Shown: piece by piece, positions 16,786 to 25,799 of the stretch | Numbering within the stretch: the first letter of the stretch is position 1 | How the letters are laid out: each line of letters opens with the position of its first letter | NCBI RefSeq assembly: GCF_002917105.1 | Contig: NZ_PQFZ01000003.1 | Span: 344,520-408,519 of the forward strand | DNA from: Allobosea psychrotolerans | Lineage (GTDB): Bacteria; Pseudomonadota; Alphaproteobacteria; Rhizobiales; Beijerinckiaceae | Direction of reading: 5' to 3' | DNA length: 64,000 bases | The notes under the pieces: model-generated | Database searches by the model: none | The model's input: the letters and a program-made list of their open reading frames with translations, nothing else | What the model was told of the DNA's origin: nothing | Position numbers and translations under genes: made by a program

Positions 16786-18315
16786 ATGCTCGACAAAGCG
16801 CTTCCCCCACGCACGCTCACGCTCAACGCCGCCGACAATGTCGCGGTCGCGGTCGATCCTGTCGATGTCGGCGTCACCGCCGCCGGCGTGACGGCGCTGA
16901 AGCGGATTCCGCGCGGGCACAAGCTGGCGCTGAGCAAGATCGCGACCGGCGAGCCGATCCGTAAGTTCGGCCAGATCATCGGCTTCGCCACGGTCGATAT
17001 TCCGCCCGGCGACTGGGTGCATGAGCAGAATACCGGCTTCCACGCCTTCGAGCGCGACTATGCCTTCTGCGCCGAGGCCAAGCCCGAATTCGTCCTGCCG
17101 GTCGAGCAGCAGGCGACCTTCGAGGGCTTCCGCCGCGCCAATGGCAAGGCCGGCACGCGCAATTATGTCGGCATCCTCACTTCGGTGAACTGCTCGGCTT
17201 CAGCTGCGCGCTTCATGGCCGAGGAGGTCAAGCGCTCGGGCCTGCTCGCCGATTATCCCAATGTCGATGGGGTGATCGCGCTGACCCACGGCACCGGCTG
17301 CGGCATCGACTATAATGGCGAGAGCTTCGAGGTGCTGAAGCGCACGACCTGGGGCTATGCCTGCAATCCGAACATGGCTGCCGTCCTCGTCGTCGGCCTC
17401 GGCTGCGAAGGCTTCCAGATCAAGCGGATGAAGGACGCCTATGGCGTCGAGGAGAGCGACGTCTTCCGCACGCTGACGATCCAGGAGACGGGCGGGACGA
17501 AGAAGGCGGTCGCCGCCGGCATCGAGGCGCTCAAGGTGATGCTGCCGATCGCCAACCGCGCCGTGCGCGAGACCGTGCCGGCCTCGGAACTGATGCTGGC
17601 GCTGCAATGCGGCGGCTCGGACGGCTATTCCGGCATCACCGCCAATCCGGCCTTGGGCAAGGCCGTCGATCTCCTGGTCGAGCATGGCGGCACTGCGATC
17701 CTGTCGGAGACGCCGGAGATCTACGGCGCCGAGCATCTGCTGACCCGCCGCGCCGCCACCCGCGAGGTCGGAGAGAAGCTCGTCGGGATCATCAAGTGGT
17801 GGGAGGACTATACCGCCCGCGCCCGGATGGACATGAACAACAACCCGTCGCCCGGCAACAAGGCCGGCGGGCTCACCACCATCCTGGAGAAGTCGCTTGG
17901 TGCGGCGGCCAAGGGCGGCACGAAGACGCTGGCCGCCGTCTATCATTATGCCGAGCAGGTGAAGTCCAAGGGCTTCGTCTACATGGACACGCCCGGCTAC
18001 GACCCGGTCTCCGCCACGGGGCAGGTCGCCGGCGGCGCCAATATCCTCGCCTTCACCACGGGCCGCGGCTCGGCCTATGGCTGCAAGCCGACGCCTTCGG
18101 TGAAGCTCGCCACCAACACGCCGATGTATCTGAAGCAGACCGACGACATGGACATCAATTGCGGCGATGTGCTCGACGGCGTGACGCTGGAAGAGAAGGG
18201 CAAGGAGATCTTCGACTACCTGCTGCGCATCGCTTCGGGCGAGCATTCGAAGTCCGAAGAGATGGGCTATGGCGACGCCGAATTCGTGCCCTGGCAGATC
18301 GGGGCGACGATGTGA
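16786..18315 (+). CDS. UxaA-family hydratase (altronate/galactarate dehydratase-like)
   Basis: About 509 residues. The N-terminal SAF domain (about 1-90, LTLNAADNVAVAV to WVHEQN) is fused to the C-terminal UxaA catalytic domain from about 105 (FRRANGKAGTRNYVGILTSVNCS, LTHGTGCGIDYNG, LQCGGSDGYSGITANPALG, NNNPSPGNKAGGLTTILEKS). Cysteines in GTGCG and QCGGSDG fit the metal site. Members dehydrate sugar acids such as D-altronate or D-galactarate. ATG 16786 is used; GTG 16720 and ATG 16741 are in frame but precede the SAF domain by residues with no conserved look. No uronate operon partners are nearby. Confidence 0.88.
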   Translation: MLDKALPPRTLTLNAADNVAVAVDPVDVGVTAAGVTALKRIPRGHKLALSKIATGEPIRKFGQIIGFATVDIPPGDWVHEQNTGFHAFERDYAFCAEAKPEFVLPVEQQATFEGFRRANGKAGTRNYVGILTSVNCSASAARFMAEEVKRSGLLADYPNVDGVIALTHGTGCGIDYNGESFEVLKRTTWGYACNPNMAAVLVVGLGCEGFQIKRMKDAYGVEESDVFRTLTIQETGGTKKAVAAGIEALKVMLPIANRAVRETVPASELMLALQCGGSDGYSGITANPALGKAVDLLVEHGGTAILSETPEIYGAEHLLTRRAATREVGEKLVGIIKWWEDYTARARMDMNNNPSPGNKAGGLTTILEKSLGAAAKGGTKTLAAVYHYAEQVKSKGFVYMDTPGYDPVSATGQVAGGANILAFTTGRGSAYGCKPTPSVKLATNTPMYLKQTDDMDINCGDVLDGVTLEEKGKEIFDYLLRIASGEHSKSEEMGYGDAEFVPWQIGATM

Positions 18316-18320
18316 GCTTG

Positions 18321-18531
18321 GCCTTCTCCCGCATCAAAGTCGGCTGTTGCCGACTTTGACAGTTCGGTTGCCCATCTCGGGCAAGCCCGAGATGGCTGGG
18401 AGAAGGTGTCGCCGCAGGCGACGGATGAGAGAAGGGTCGCGCTAGCGGCCCTTTTTCTTGCGGCCAGAAGACTTCTCTCATCCGACACGGTTCCGCCGCG
18501 CCACCTTCTTCCCCGAGGGGAGAAGGGAAAC
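18321..18531. repeat. Compound palindromic repeat (CTTCTCCC...GGGGAGAAGG)
   Basis: The 290-base gap between the UxaA gene and the DoxX-like gene is filled by nested inverted repeats. They include CAAAGTCGGC-TGTT-GCCGACTTTG, ATCTCGGGCAAGCCCGAGAT and an outer CCTTCTCCC/GGGAGAAGG pair. GAAGGTGTCGCCGCAGGCGACGGATGAG resembles sequence at 58110-58147. No gene is visible here. Confidence 0.65.
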
Positions 18532-18604
18532 GTGCGCATTGACAGCGGCTCGTCCTGGCATGATAGCCGCGACCGGGTTTCTTCAACGCGGCCGGGGGGC
18601 GATC

Positions 18605-18997
18605 ATGCGTAACATTCTTCTGGTGACGGTTCCGCGCGTGCTGCTCGGGCTGCTTTTCCTCGTCAGCGCGGTCGACGGCTTCTGGTGGCTTGCCACCGGG
18701 GTGCACCTTATCCATCCGCCGACGAGCGAGCGCGGCGTCGCCTTCGAGACCGCGCTGCAGAATGCCGGCTTCTTCTGGCCGCTGTTGAAGACGGTCAATC
18801 TGGCGGGCGCGCTCAGCCTGCTCCTGAACATCGTGCCGGCCTTCGGATTGGCCCTGCTCGCTCCGGTGATGACGGTGATCGTGCTGTTCCACCTGGTGAT
18901 CAACCCGCAGGGCATCCCTGTGGCGATCATCCTGGTGGTGCTCGGGAGCCTCTTGGTCTGGGCCTATCGCGAGCGCTACGCGGCGCTGTTCCGTTAG
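18605..18997 (+). CDS. DoxX-like small membrane protein
   Basis: 130 residues with four probable membrane helices (VLLGLLFLVSAVDGFWWLA, LLKTVNLAGALSLLLNIVPA, LALLAPVMTVIVLFHLVI, IPVAIILVVLGSLLVWA). Length and helix pattern fit the DoxX/SURF4-like superfamily of inner-membrane proteins, some tied to quinone or sulfur redox chemistry. The start MRNILLVTV follows GGGGGCG. A dispersed palindrome lies directly after the stop. The function is not known. Confidence 0.7.
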   Translation: MRNILLVTVPRVLLGLLFLVSAVDGFWWLATGVHLIHPPTSERGVAFETALQNAGFFWPLLKTVNLAGALSLLLNIVPAFGLALLAPVMTVIVLFHLVINPQGIPVAIILVVLGSLLVWAYRERYAALFR

Positions 18998-19004
18998 GCT
19001 CGAC

Positions 19005-19082
19005 CGTCATTGCGAGCGTAGCGAAGCAATCCAGAGCGGCAGAGCAAGACCTCTGGATTGCTTCGCTGCGCTCGCAATGACG
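19005..19082. repeat. Dispersed palindromic repeat, family A (CGTCATTGCGAGCGTAGCG...CGCAATGACG)
   Basis: A long inverted repeat with arms CGTCATTGCGAG / CTCGCAATGACG and inner arms GAAGCAATCCAGA / TCTGGATTGCTTC around AGAGCAAGAC. It lies between two convergent stops, where it could also act as a bidirectional transcription stop. Relatives lie at 34872-34959 and 57894-57973. Confidence 0.9.
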
Positions 19083-19090
19083 TAGAGCGG

Positions 19091-20275
19091 CTAAACCGAA
19101 AACCCGGTCAGCCTCTCGCCGAGCCCGCTGATCCGGTCGGCTGCGACATTGGCGATGGCGATGCGCAGATGCTGCTCCTGCTCCGGGCCGAAATAGGGGC
19201 CGGGCAGGGCCAGAACGCCGCGTTCCTGCACAAGCGCACGCGCGACCTCAGCGGCCGGCACGCCCGCGTAGGGATGCGCGACATAGGCGAAATAGGCGCC
19301 CGCCGCGAGCACGCGCCAGCCGTCCAGCGGGGCCATCGCGGCGCGGAACAAGGCGGCGCGGGCATTGATCTCGACGCGGTTGGCCTCGCGCCAGTCGCGG
19401 ATGCCGTTGATGCCCCAGGTAATCGCCGCCTGGCCGGCGCGCACGGGGCTGATCTGGACGCAGTCGAGCACCTTGCCGATCTGCGCGACGACCGTCTCGC
19501 CCGCCGTGATCGCGCCCAGGCGCCAGCCCGGCACGGCATAGGCCTTGGAGAAGCTGTAGAGCCCGATGACGGAGTCTTGCCAAGTGCTTGCGGCAAAGAC
19601 CTCATGTGGCCTCGCAACGCCTTCAGGCAGGAAATCGCGATAGGTCTCGTCGAGCACGAGCCAGAGCCCGCGCCGTGCACAAAGCTCGGCAAAGGCGGCG
19701 ATGGTCGCCGCCGGATAGACCGCGCCGGTCGGGTTGTTGGGCGTCACCAGCACGATGGCGCGGGTGCGCGCGTCGATCAGCTTCTCGGCGTCCGCGACAT
19801 CCGGCACGAAGCCGGCGGCGGGATCGCAGGGCAGAGGCCTCGGCTCGACGCCGAGCATGGTCAGCGTCATCTCGTGGTTGAAATACCAGGGCGTCGGCAG
19901 GAGCACATTGTCGCCGGCCCGGGCCAGCGCCATCATCGTGATGACATAAGCCTGATTGCAGCCCGAGGTGATCGCGATCTCACCGGGCGAAAAACGCGCG
20001 CCGTAGATATTCCCGATCTCCTTCGCATAGGCCTCGCGCAGAGCGAGATCGCCGGTGATCGCGCCATAGCGGGCGCTGTCGCTCGCGCCGGCGGCCTCAC
20101 CGAGGCGCTGCAGCAACTCCTGCGGCGGCGGTGAACCAGGCACGGCCTGGGACAGGTCGATCAGCGGCCCGTTGCGGCCGTCATAGGAGCGCGCCCAGCC
20201 TTGGGCCTCCGGGATCGGAGGCGTGCCGGTGTCGAGCAGGTCGGGGTTCAAGGTGGCTTGCGGCGTCTTCAACAT
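19091..20275 (-). CDS. PLP-dependent class I/II aminotransferase
   Basis: 394 residues, fold type I. Landmarks are ITSGCNQAYVITMMAL, PTPWYFNHEM, VLVTPNNPTGAVYP, LVLDETYRDF and the PLP-lysine stretch YSFSKAYAVPGWRLGAI. The N-terminus (LLDTGTPPIPEAQGWARS) and DLSQAVPGSPPP fit the group of uncharacterised aspartate-aminotransferase-like enzymes. It would move an amino group between an amino acid and a 2-oxo acid in the cytoplasm. It is divergent from the sirtuin gene and the substrate is unknown. Confidence 0.9.
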   Translation of the reverse strand: MLKTPQATLNPDLLDTGTPPIPEAQGWARSYDGRNGPLIDLSQAVPGSPPPQELLQRLGEAAGASDSARYGAITGDLALREAYAKEIGNIYGARFSPGEIAITSGCNQAYVITMMALARAGDNVLLPTPWYFNHEMTLTMLGVEPRPLPCDPAAGFVPDVADAEKLIDARTRAIVLVTPNNPTGAVYPAATIAAFAELCARRGLWLVLDETYRDFLPEGVARPHEVFAASTWQDSVIGLYSFSKAYAVPGWRLGAITAGETVVAQIGKVLDCVQISPVRAGQAAITWGINGIRDWREANRVEINARAALFRAAMAPLDGWRVLAAGAYFAYVAHPYAGVPAAEVARALVQERGVLALPGPYFGPEQEQHLRIAIANVAADRISGLGERLTGFSV

Positions 20276-20354
20276 GGCAGGCAGCTTTGGGATGCGGCGG
20301 CGCCCTCGTCAATCAACTTGGACGCGGGCGGGTTATCACCCCATATCATTGCGC

Positions 20355-21110
20355 ATGCAGGACGAGACCAACGACGCCATCGACGAACTCCATGCCATGC
20401 TCGACCGGGCAGCCGTGGTCGTCGGCTTTACCGGAGCCGGCATCTCGACTGAATCCGGCGTGCCGGATTTCCGCACGCCGGGCTCGCCCTGGATGGTCCA
20501 CAAGCCGATCCCGTATGCCGCCTTCGCCGCCAGCCGCGAGGCGCGCATCGAGGCCTGGCGGCGCAAATTCGCGATGGACGACCATTTCGCCGGCGCCGGC
20601 CCCAATCGCGGCCATCGCGCTTTGGCCCGCTTGGTGAGCGAAGGCCGCTCGCCCGGCATCATCACCCAGAACATTGACGGCCTGCATCAGGCCTCGGGCA
20701 TTCCCGATGAGCGTATCGTCGAACTGCACGGCAACGGCACCTACGCCGTGTGCCTGACTTGCGGCTGGCGCCATGAGCTCGCTGCGATCAGGCCGGCCTT
20801 CGAGGCGACGGGCGAGCCGCCGAGCTGCATTGTGTGCGGCGGCGACGTCAAATCGGCGACGATCTCGTTTGGTCAGGCCATGCCGCAGCTGCAGATGCAG
20901 CGAGCCCACGCGCTGACGCTGCAGGCCGATCTCTTCCTGGTGGTCGGCTCTTCGCTCGTCGTCTTTCCCGCCGCGACGATCCCCGTCATCGCCAAGCGCA
21001 ATGGCGCCAAGCTCGTCATCGTCAACCGCGAGCCGACGGAGCTCGACGCCATCGCCGATCTGGTGGTGCGGGCCGAAATCGGCCCGGCGCTGGGGCGATT
21101 GGCGGGGTAG
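20355..21110 (+). CDS. cobB: NAD-dependent protein deacylase (sirtuin)
   Basis: 251 residues. It removes acyl groups from lysines using NAD. The NAD site is GFTGAGISTESGVPDFRTPG, followed by TQNIDGLHQ, the catalytic His in VELHGN, and a structural zinc site CLTCG...CIVCGG. FLVVGSSLVVFPAA completes the Rossmann half. ATG 20355 is chosen because upstream codons in frame overlap the promoter of the divergent aminotransferase and show no family similarity. Regulation of acyl-CoA synthetase by deacetylation is the best-known role of bacterial sirtuins; the target here is unknown. Confidence 0.92.
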   Translation: MQDETNDAIDELHAMLDRAAVVVGFTGAGISTESGVPDFRTPGSPWMVHKPIPYAAFAASREARIEAWRRKFAMDDHFAGAGPNRGHRALARLVSEGRSPGIITQNIDGLHQASGIPDERIVELHGNGTYAVCLTCGWRHELAAIRPAFEATGEPPSCIVCGGDVKSATISFGQAMPQLQMQRAHALTLQADLFLVVGSSLVVFPAATIPVIAKRNGAKLVIVNREPTELDAIADLVVRAEIGPALGRLAG

Positions 21111-21213
21111 GGGGCTTGCGTCATGCGCACCATAGCTGACGCGGCCTGTCAGCATTCAGCCGGCCTGAGCTTCATTCCACTGGCGGCGGTGCTAAAAGAC
21201 AGCTTGTGAGTTG

Positions 21214-21334
21214 AGCCCTCATCCTGAGGAGCCGCGAAGCGGCGTCTCGAAGGATGCTCCAAGAGGTTCCAGGGCCTCTGCGAGCATCCTTCGAGACGCT
21301 ATTCCCAGGGGAATGGCTCCTCAGGATGAGGGCT
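21214..21334. repeat. Dispersed palindromic repeat, family B (AGCCCTCATCCTGAGGAGC...CAGGATGAGGGCT)
   Basis: Outer arms AGCCCTCATCCTGAGGAGC / GCTCCTCAGGATGAGGGCT enclose inner arms CGTCTCGAAGGATGCTC / GAGCATCCTTCGAGACG. Near-identical units lie at 36061-36167 and 43845-43951, with a partial unit at 50595-50645. It occupies the gap before the MBL hydrolase gene and makes the frame look open upstream of its true start. Confidence 0.92.
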
Positions 21335-21394
21335 GCGGGGAAGCTCAGGCAGTCTCCGAGCAAGACGTTCGGCTCCGTTCAGAGGGATTTCGGG

Positions 21395-22660
21395 ATGGCT
21401 CACGACGCGTTGTTCGAGCGGCTCTGGAGCGGCGCTGCCCCGATGGAGGAGTGGACGGCGGCGGTGTCCGAGGGGGCGATCACGCAGGTCACTGATGACA
21501 TCATCACCGTCCATACGACGTATTTCTGCGGCAGCGTCACGGCTATCCGCACCGATGCCGGGCTCGTCCTGATCGACACGGCCAAGCCCGATACCGCGGC
21601 CCGGACCCTGGCTGTCGTGCGAAGCTGGGACGACAGCCCGATCCACACCGTGATCTACACCCATGGCCATATCGACCATACCAGCGGCATCACGCTCATC
21701 GATGAGGAAGCCGATGCGAGGGGCCGCCCCAGGCCGCGCATCGTCGCCCATCGGAATGTGCGGCGCCGCATGGAGCGCTATGAGGCGTCGCACGGCTTCA
21801 ACAGCCTGGTCCAGGGCCAGCAATTCAACAAGGCGGGCTATGTCTATCCGATCGGCCAGCGGCAGCCAGACGAGGTTTATGACGACAGCTTGTCGCTCAC
21901 GATCGGCGGCGAGGAGATCGCGCTCTTCCACGGGCGTGGCGAGACCGACGACGCCAGCTTCGTCTGGCTGCCGAGGCGGTGCGTCCTGGCGACCGGCGAC
22001 TTCGTGATCTGGGTGTTCCCCAATGCAGGCAACCCGCGCAAGGTCCAACGTTATGCTGCGGATTGGGCGGTCGCATTGCGGCGCATGCAAGAGCTCGCGC
22101 CGGAGATCCTGATTCCGGGCCATGGGCCGGTGATTTTCGGCAAGGAGCGGGCGGCGCAGGTGCTGCGGGACGGCGCGGAGGCGCTCGAATATCTGACGAG
22201 CGAGACGCTCCGGTTGATCAACCGTGGCGCTACGCTCGATGAGGTGCTGCACGCGGTCAAGGTTCCGCTGCGCTACCTGACGAAGCCTTATCTGCTGCCG
22301 AAATATGACGATCCCGAATTCCTGGTTCGGGCCATCTACCATTTCTATGCCGGCTGGTTCGATGGCGATCCGGCGCATCTGAAGCCAGCGCGGACGGCCG
22401 ATCTGGCATCGGAGCTGGCGCGGCTCGCGGGCGGCGCGGACAAGCTTGCCGAGCGGGCCGCTATCCTGTCCGGGGAAGGCCAGACGCGGCTTGCGGCGCA
22501 GCTTGCCGAATTCGCCAGCGCGGCCGCTCCAGAGGACGTGCGCATCCAGGCGACCCGCGCGGCCGTTCTCCAGAGATGCATCGACGGCGAGTCCACGCTG
22601 ATGGGCAAGGCCTTCCTCGCGGTCTACCAGCGTGATGCGGAAGAGAAATCGAAAGCCTGA
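21395..22660 (+). CDS. MBL-fold metallo-hydrolase with alkylsulfatase-type C-terminal region
   Basis: 421 residues. The metallo-beta-lactamase core has the metal motif THGHIDHTSG (H-x-H-x-D-H), HRNV, CVLATGDF and IPGHGPV. The C-terminal third (FLVRAIYHFYAGWFDGDPAHLKP onward) matches the dimerisation domain of SdsA1-type alkyl sulfatases. There is no signal peptide, unlike secreted SdsA1. It probably cleaves a sulfate or other ester, and the substrate is unproven. ATG 21395 follows AGAGGGA; the frame upstream of it runs through a dispersed repeat and is not coding. Confidence 0.85.
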   Translation: MAHDALFERLWSGAAPMEEWTAAVSEGAITQVTDDIITVHTTYFCGSVTAIRTDAGLVLIDTAKPDTAARTLAVVRSWDDSPIHTVIYTHGHIDHTSGITLIDEEADARGRPRPRIVAHRNVRRRMERYEASHGFNSLVQGQQFNKAGYVYPIGQRQPDEVYDDSLSLTIGGEEIALFHGRGETDDASFVWLPRRCVLATGDFVIWVFPNAGNPRKVQRYAADWAVALRRMQELAPEILIPGHGPVIFGKERAAQVLRDGAEALEYLTSETLRLINRGATLDEVLHAVKVPLRYLTKPYLLPKYDDPEFLVRAIYHFYAGWFDGDPAHLKPARTADLASELARLAGGADKLAERAAILSGEGQTRLAAQLAEFASAAAPEDVRIQATRAAVLQRCIDGESTLMGKAFLAVYQRDAEEKSKA

Positions 22661-22753
22661 TAGAGGGCGGCCGAAACGGCTGCTGCCCTTCATGGACGCT
22701 CGACAGGCGGCGCTGTAAGCATTTCGACCGCTGGATGTCGGAGGAGACGCGCC

Positions 22754-23146
22754 ATGGACGGGTTCACGGGCGGTTGCCGGTGCGGCGATGTCCGGATTGT
22801 GGCGTCGGGGCGCCCATACCGGGTCGGCCTCTGTCACTGTCTCGACTGCCGCAAGCATCACGGGGCGCTTTTCCACGCTTCCGCGGTGTTCCCTCAGGAT
22901 GCGGTGACGATCACTGGCGAAACGCGCGACTATGCCGGGCGGTTTTTCTGTCCCCGCTGCGGCTCGCCCGTTTTCGCACGCAGCGGCGACGAAATCGAAG
23001 TGAACCTGGGGTCGCTGGATGCCCCTGACCAGCTGATGCCGACCTACGAGCTCTGGACCATCCGCCGAGAGGCCTGGCTGCCGCCGTTTCCGCTCATGCG
23101 ACGATATGAGCGTGATCGTGACGCCACGAGCCGCTTTGAGGATTAG
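22754..23146 (+). CDS. GFA-family (glutathione-dependent formaldehyde-activating/CENP-V) protein
   Basis: 130 residues. The zinc-binding cysteines follow the family pattern: GGCRCGDVR, LCHCLDCRKHHGALF and FFCPRCGSPVF. Members bind two zinc ions; a few help glutathione react with formaldehyde, but most are uncharacterised. It stands alone downstream of the MBL hydrolase gene on the same strand with a gap of 93 bases. Confidence 0.88.
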   Translation: MDGFTGGCRCGDVRIVASGRPYRVGLCHCLDCRKHHGALFHASAVFPQDAVTITGETRDYAGRFFCPRCGSPVFARSGDEIEVNLGSLDAPDQLMPTYELWTIRREAWLPPFPLMRRYERDRDATSRFED

Positions 23147-23466
23147 GTCGCACGAGCGGTGCGAGAGTGCCGTGCCGACATTCGATTCCGCCGGGCGAGG
23201 ACGATAGCCAGGGAGCCGGCGGCCGCCCATAGGCGCATCGTTTTTCCCAGGGAAGCACCGGGCTGTGCTGCGGGCGATCGTTTCGGCCCGGCCAACGGCG
23301 CAGCCGGCAATCATGGCGGAGCAGGCCAGCCGCGGCCCTTCGACCTTTCGCCAGGACCAGGGGGCAACTCGGAATGATGGCTCGGTTTTGGAGGCCCAAC
23401 ATCCGGAGAACTGCCCCGGCGTCATGATTGCAGCTTTGGGGGCAGCGCAATTTTGGATGTCCCCCG
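23147..23466. other. Gap with no recognisable gene
   Basis: 320 bases between the GFA gene and the small secreted-protein gene. Frames open in this stretch have no family look, and I see no strong hairpin or dispersed repeat. Confidence 0.5.
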
Positions 23467-23814
23467 ATGACACAGAACGCCCCGAAAGCGAACGCAGATG
23501 CCGCTCTGGCATCCTCCCGTCTGGTCTTGAAACGGCTCGCCAATGCCTTGACCGGCGGAGCTTGTGTCTTCGCACTGTCGGTCCCGCTGCTCAACGAAGA
23601 GGTCATGGCTCAGGGTTGGCAGCTCAGCTCGCAATATTATTCTGGGGGCTCGACCTGGACGCTCCGCAAGCTTCGTCCGGGTAATGGCGCCATCAACGAG
23701 CTCAAGGAGCCGGCGCCTGCGAACAACTGCCCGGTCTCCGCCTTCGAGGTGGTGAACCCGAAGCGCGGAGAGCTGCGTTGCGTCGGCTATGTTGCCCCGT
23801 CCTGGCTGCGCTAG
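23467..23814 (+). CDS. Small hypothetical protein, probably exported
   Basis: 115 residues. A polar leader is followed by a hydrophobic stretch (ALTGGACVFALSVPLL) and an AQ-G junction resembling a signal-peptide cleavage site at about residue 47, so the leader is unusually long. The mature part has two cysteines (NNCPVSAF, ELRCVGYV) that could form a disulfide. No family is recognised. ATG 23467 is chosen; an in-frame ATG 13 codons upstream is possible. Confidence 0.5.
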   Translation: MTQNAPKANADAALASSRLVLKRLANALTGGACVFALSVPLLNEEVMAQGWQLSSQYYSGGSTWTLRKLRPGNGAINELKEPAPANNCPVSAFEVVNPKRGELRCVGYVAPSWLR

Positions 23815-23820
23815 CCGGAT

Positions 23821-23870
23821 GCGAAAGAGTGGGTGCCGGTTTTTCGCGTCGATCCTGCTCTCACTCTTAG
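23821..23870. repeat. Dispersed repeat, family F (GCGAAAGAGTGGGTGCCGG)
   Basis: GCGAAAGAGTGGGTGCCGG then TTTTTCGCG, with TGCTCTCACTCTTAGATGAGAG following. It resembles 51122-51180 (GCGAAAAAGTGAGCACCGG then TTTTTCGC and TGCTCTCAACTTTTAGGATCGAG). Elements of this look are widespread in Hyphomicrobiales genomes. Confidence 0.65.
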
Positions 23871-23963
23871 ATGAGAGCTGGATTCAGGTTTCAGATGGAT
23901 CACCTTGTGATTGCCTCTGAAATTGTCCGGCTCTAGGGGCGGCCGGCCGGGGCAGCGAATTCC

Positions 23964-24845
23964 TCATCGAACGGCATAGTAGCCCGGCTGATCGATATCG
24001 CTGAGCAGGTCCGGGCCGGTCGGCCGCCAACCGAGCAGCGACCGCGTGCGTTCGCTCGACGCCGCCATATCCGCGCCTGCAAAGTCGGCGAACCAGCCGA
24101 AATGCTCGCGGCCACGCGATTCGATGGGCAAGCCGAGCCGGCGGCCGATCACCTCGGCGATCTTCTTGAACGGCGTGCCTTCGTCGGCGACCGCGTGATA
24201 GGCGGGCTCGGTCGCGCCCTGTTCGAGTGCGAGCCGGTAGAGGCGTCCAGCGTCCAGTCGATGCACGCCGGCCCAGCGGTTCTGGCCCTCGTCGATATAG
24301 GCCGACACGCCCTTCTCGCGCGCCATCGCAATCAGGATCGGGATGAAGCCGTGGTCGCCAAGGCCGTGGACCGACGGCGCGAGCCGGATCGTTGCCGCGC
24401 GCACGCCGCGCTGCGCCAGCGTTCGCGCCGCCGCCTCGGATCGACGTGGGAAGGATGGATCGGAGGAGGGCACGTCCAGCTCGGTCGCGACCCGGCCCGG
24501 TGCGAGGCGCGCGAAGCCCGAAGTGACGAGCAGCGGACGGTCCGATCCCTCCAGCGCGCCTCCCAGCGCCTCGATGGCGTGCCGGTCCTGCTGGGCATTC
24601 TCGGCGAATCTGGAAAAATCATGGTTGAACGCGGTGTGGACCACAGCGTCCGCTGCCGAGGCTGCGCCGCGCAAGGCGTCGAGATCGTCGAGCGTGCCGC
24701 GCAGCACATCGGCCCCAGTGGCTGCTAGCGCGGCTGCCTTTTCGTCGGAGCGGGCCAGGCCCGTCACTTTATGGCCGGCCCCGACCAGCTCCTGGACCAC
24801 CGCCGAGCCGACCCAGCCGGTGGCTCCCGTCACGAATACACGCAT
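23964..24845 (-). CDS. NAD(P)-dependent epimerase/dehydratase-like reductase (extended SDR)
   Basis: 293 residues. It starts MRVFVTGATGWVGSAVVQEL, the extended-SDR dinucleotide motif TGxxGxxG, followed by LARSDEKAAAL and GTLDDLDALRGAA. VVHTAFNHDF is the usual fourth-strand motif. The canonical Y-x-x-x-K is not obvious, so this may be an atypical or regulatory member (NmrA-like). It is transcribed away from an MmyB-type regulator at 24955, a common pairing in proteobacteria, and is probably controlled by it. The substrate is unknown. Confidence 0.85.
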   Translation of the reverse strand: MRVFVTGATGWVGSAVVQELVGAGHKVTGLARSDEKAAALAATGADVLRGTLDDLDALRGAASAADAVVHTAFNHDFSRFAENAQQDRHAIEALGGALEGSDRPLLVTSGFARLAPGRVATELDVPSSDPSFPRRSEAAARTLAQRGVRAATIRLAPSVHGLGDHGFIPILIAMAREKGVSAYIDEGQNRWAGVHRLDAGRLYRLALEQGATEPAYHAVADEGTPFKKIAEVIGRRLGLPIESRGREHFGWFADFAGADMAASSERTRSLLGWRPTGPDLLSDIDQPGYYAVR

Positions 24846-24918
24846 GCGCTCAGCCTCCAGAATTCACCATTCACTTTGGCGATTGTGGGCAGCTGGATTA
24901 TTCGGGTAAAGTAGTGAG

Positions 24919-24934
24919 ATTATCCCAGTATAAT
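24919..24934 (+). promoter_or_regulatory. Perfect -10 box inside an ATTAT-N6-ATAAT inverted repeat
   Basis: TATAAT lies at 24929-24934, twenty bases before the MmyB-type regulator start. It is part of the inverted repeat ATTAT-CCCAGT-ATAAT. A regulator bound there would cover its own -10 box, so autorepression is plausible. No good -35 box is visible. Confidence 0.5.
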
Positions 24935-24954
24935 TGCTGACAGGATGAGGCGCG

Positions 24955-25785
24955 ATGTCCGATGGCAATCCGCTCGGTGTCTATCTCAGGAGTCGGCGGA
25001 CGAAGCTCGATCCCGCGTCCTTCGGCCTCGCCGGCGGCCGGCGGCGAACTGCGGGGCTGCGCCGCGAGGAGGTAGCGCAGCGCGCCAATATCAGCGCGAC
25101 CTGGTACACCTGGCTGGAGCAGGGGCGCGGCGGCAGCCCCTCTGCGGATGTGCTCGACCGGATCGCACGGGCGCTGACGCTGACGGATGTCGAGCGAGAG
25201 CATCTGTTCCTTGTCGGCCTCGGTCGTCCGCCCGAGATCCGTTATCGCGGCAGCGACGCGATCACGCCGCGATTGCAGCGCCTGCTCGACGAGCTGACCT
25301 ACAGCCCCGCGATCGTCAGGACGGCGACCTGGGACGTCGTCGCCTGGAACCGCGCGGCAGCGGCCGTGCTGACCGATTATGGCGCGCTCCCGCCCGACCA
25401 ACGCAACGTCCTGCGCCTGATCTTCTGTGACCCCCGCGTCCGCGCCGCACAGTCGGAATGGGAATCCGTTGCCCGCTTCGTCGTGGCCACTTTCCGGATC
25501 GATGCCGCTCGCGCGGGCGCCGACGCGGAGGTCGCGAAGCTGGTCGACGAGTTGAGCCAGGCAAGCCCCGAATTCGCAGCGATGTGGCGCGACAACAATG
25601 TCCAGACGCATGGCGACGGCGTGAAGCGCCTGCGTCATCCCCGGCTGGGACCGATCACCTTGGAGTACTCGGCCTTCGCGGTGGATGCGCGGCCGGATCT
25701 GAGCCTGATCGTCTACAATCCGGCCACGCCGGCCGATCGGAAGCTCATCGAGTCCCTGGTCGAAGGACTACCAGCAACGCCTTAG
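24955..25785 (+). CDS. Helix-turn-helix regulator with MmyB-type ligand-binding domain
   Basis: 276 residues. The N-terminal part has the family opening NPLGVYLRSRRTKLDPASFG, GLRREEVAQRANISATWYTW and an XRE helix-turn-helix. The C-terminal part (about 110-270) is the MmyB PAS-like ligand domain, with LTYSPAIVRTATWDVVAWNR, NVLRLIFCDPRVR and LEYSAFAVDARPDLSLIVYNP. Such regulators often control a divergent oxidoreductase; the gene at 23964-24845 fits. AGGATGAGG precedes the ATG. Confidence 0.92.
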   Translation: MSDGNPLGVYLRSRRTKLDPASFGLAGGRRRTAGLRREEVAQRANISATWYTWLEQGRGGSPSADVLDRIARALTLTDVEREHLFLVGLGRPPEIRYRGSDAITPRLQRLLDELTYSPAIVRTATWDVVAWNRAAAAVLTDYGALPPDQRNVLRLIFCDPRVRAAQSEWESVARFVVATFRIDAARAGADAEVAKLVDELSQASPEFAAMWRDNNVQTHGDGVKRLRHPRLGPITLEYSAFAVDARPDLSLIVYNPATPADRKLIESLVEGLPATP

Positions 25786-25799
25786 GCGGCGCAGGCGCT

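Noticed and set aside
21254..21394. N-terminal extension of the MBL hydrolase
   Set aside because: These codons read through a family B palindrome; the family-like sequence and ribosome site start at 21395.
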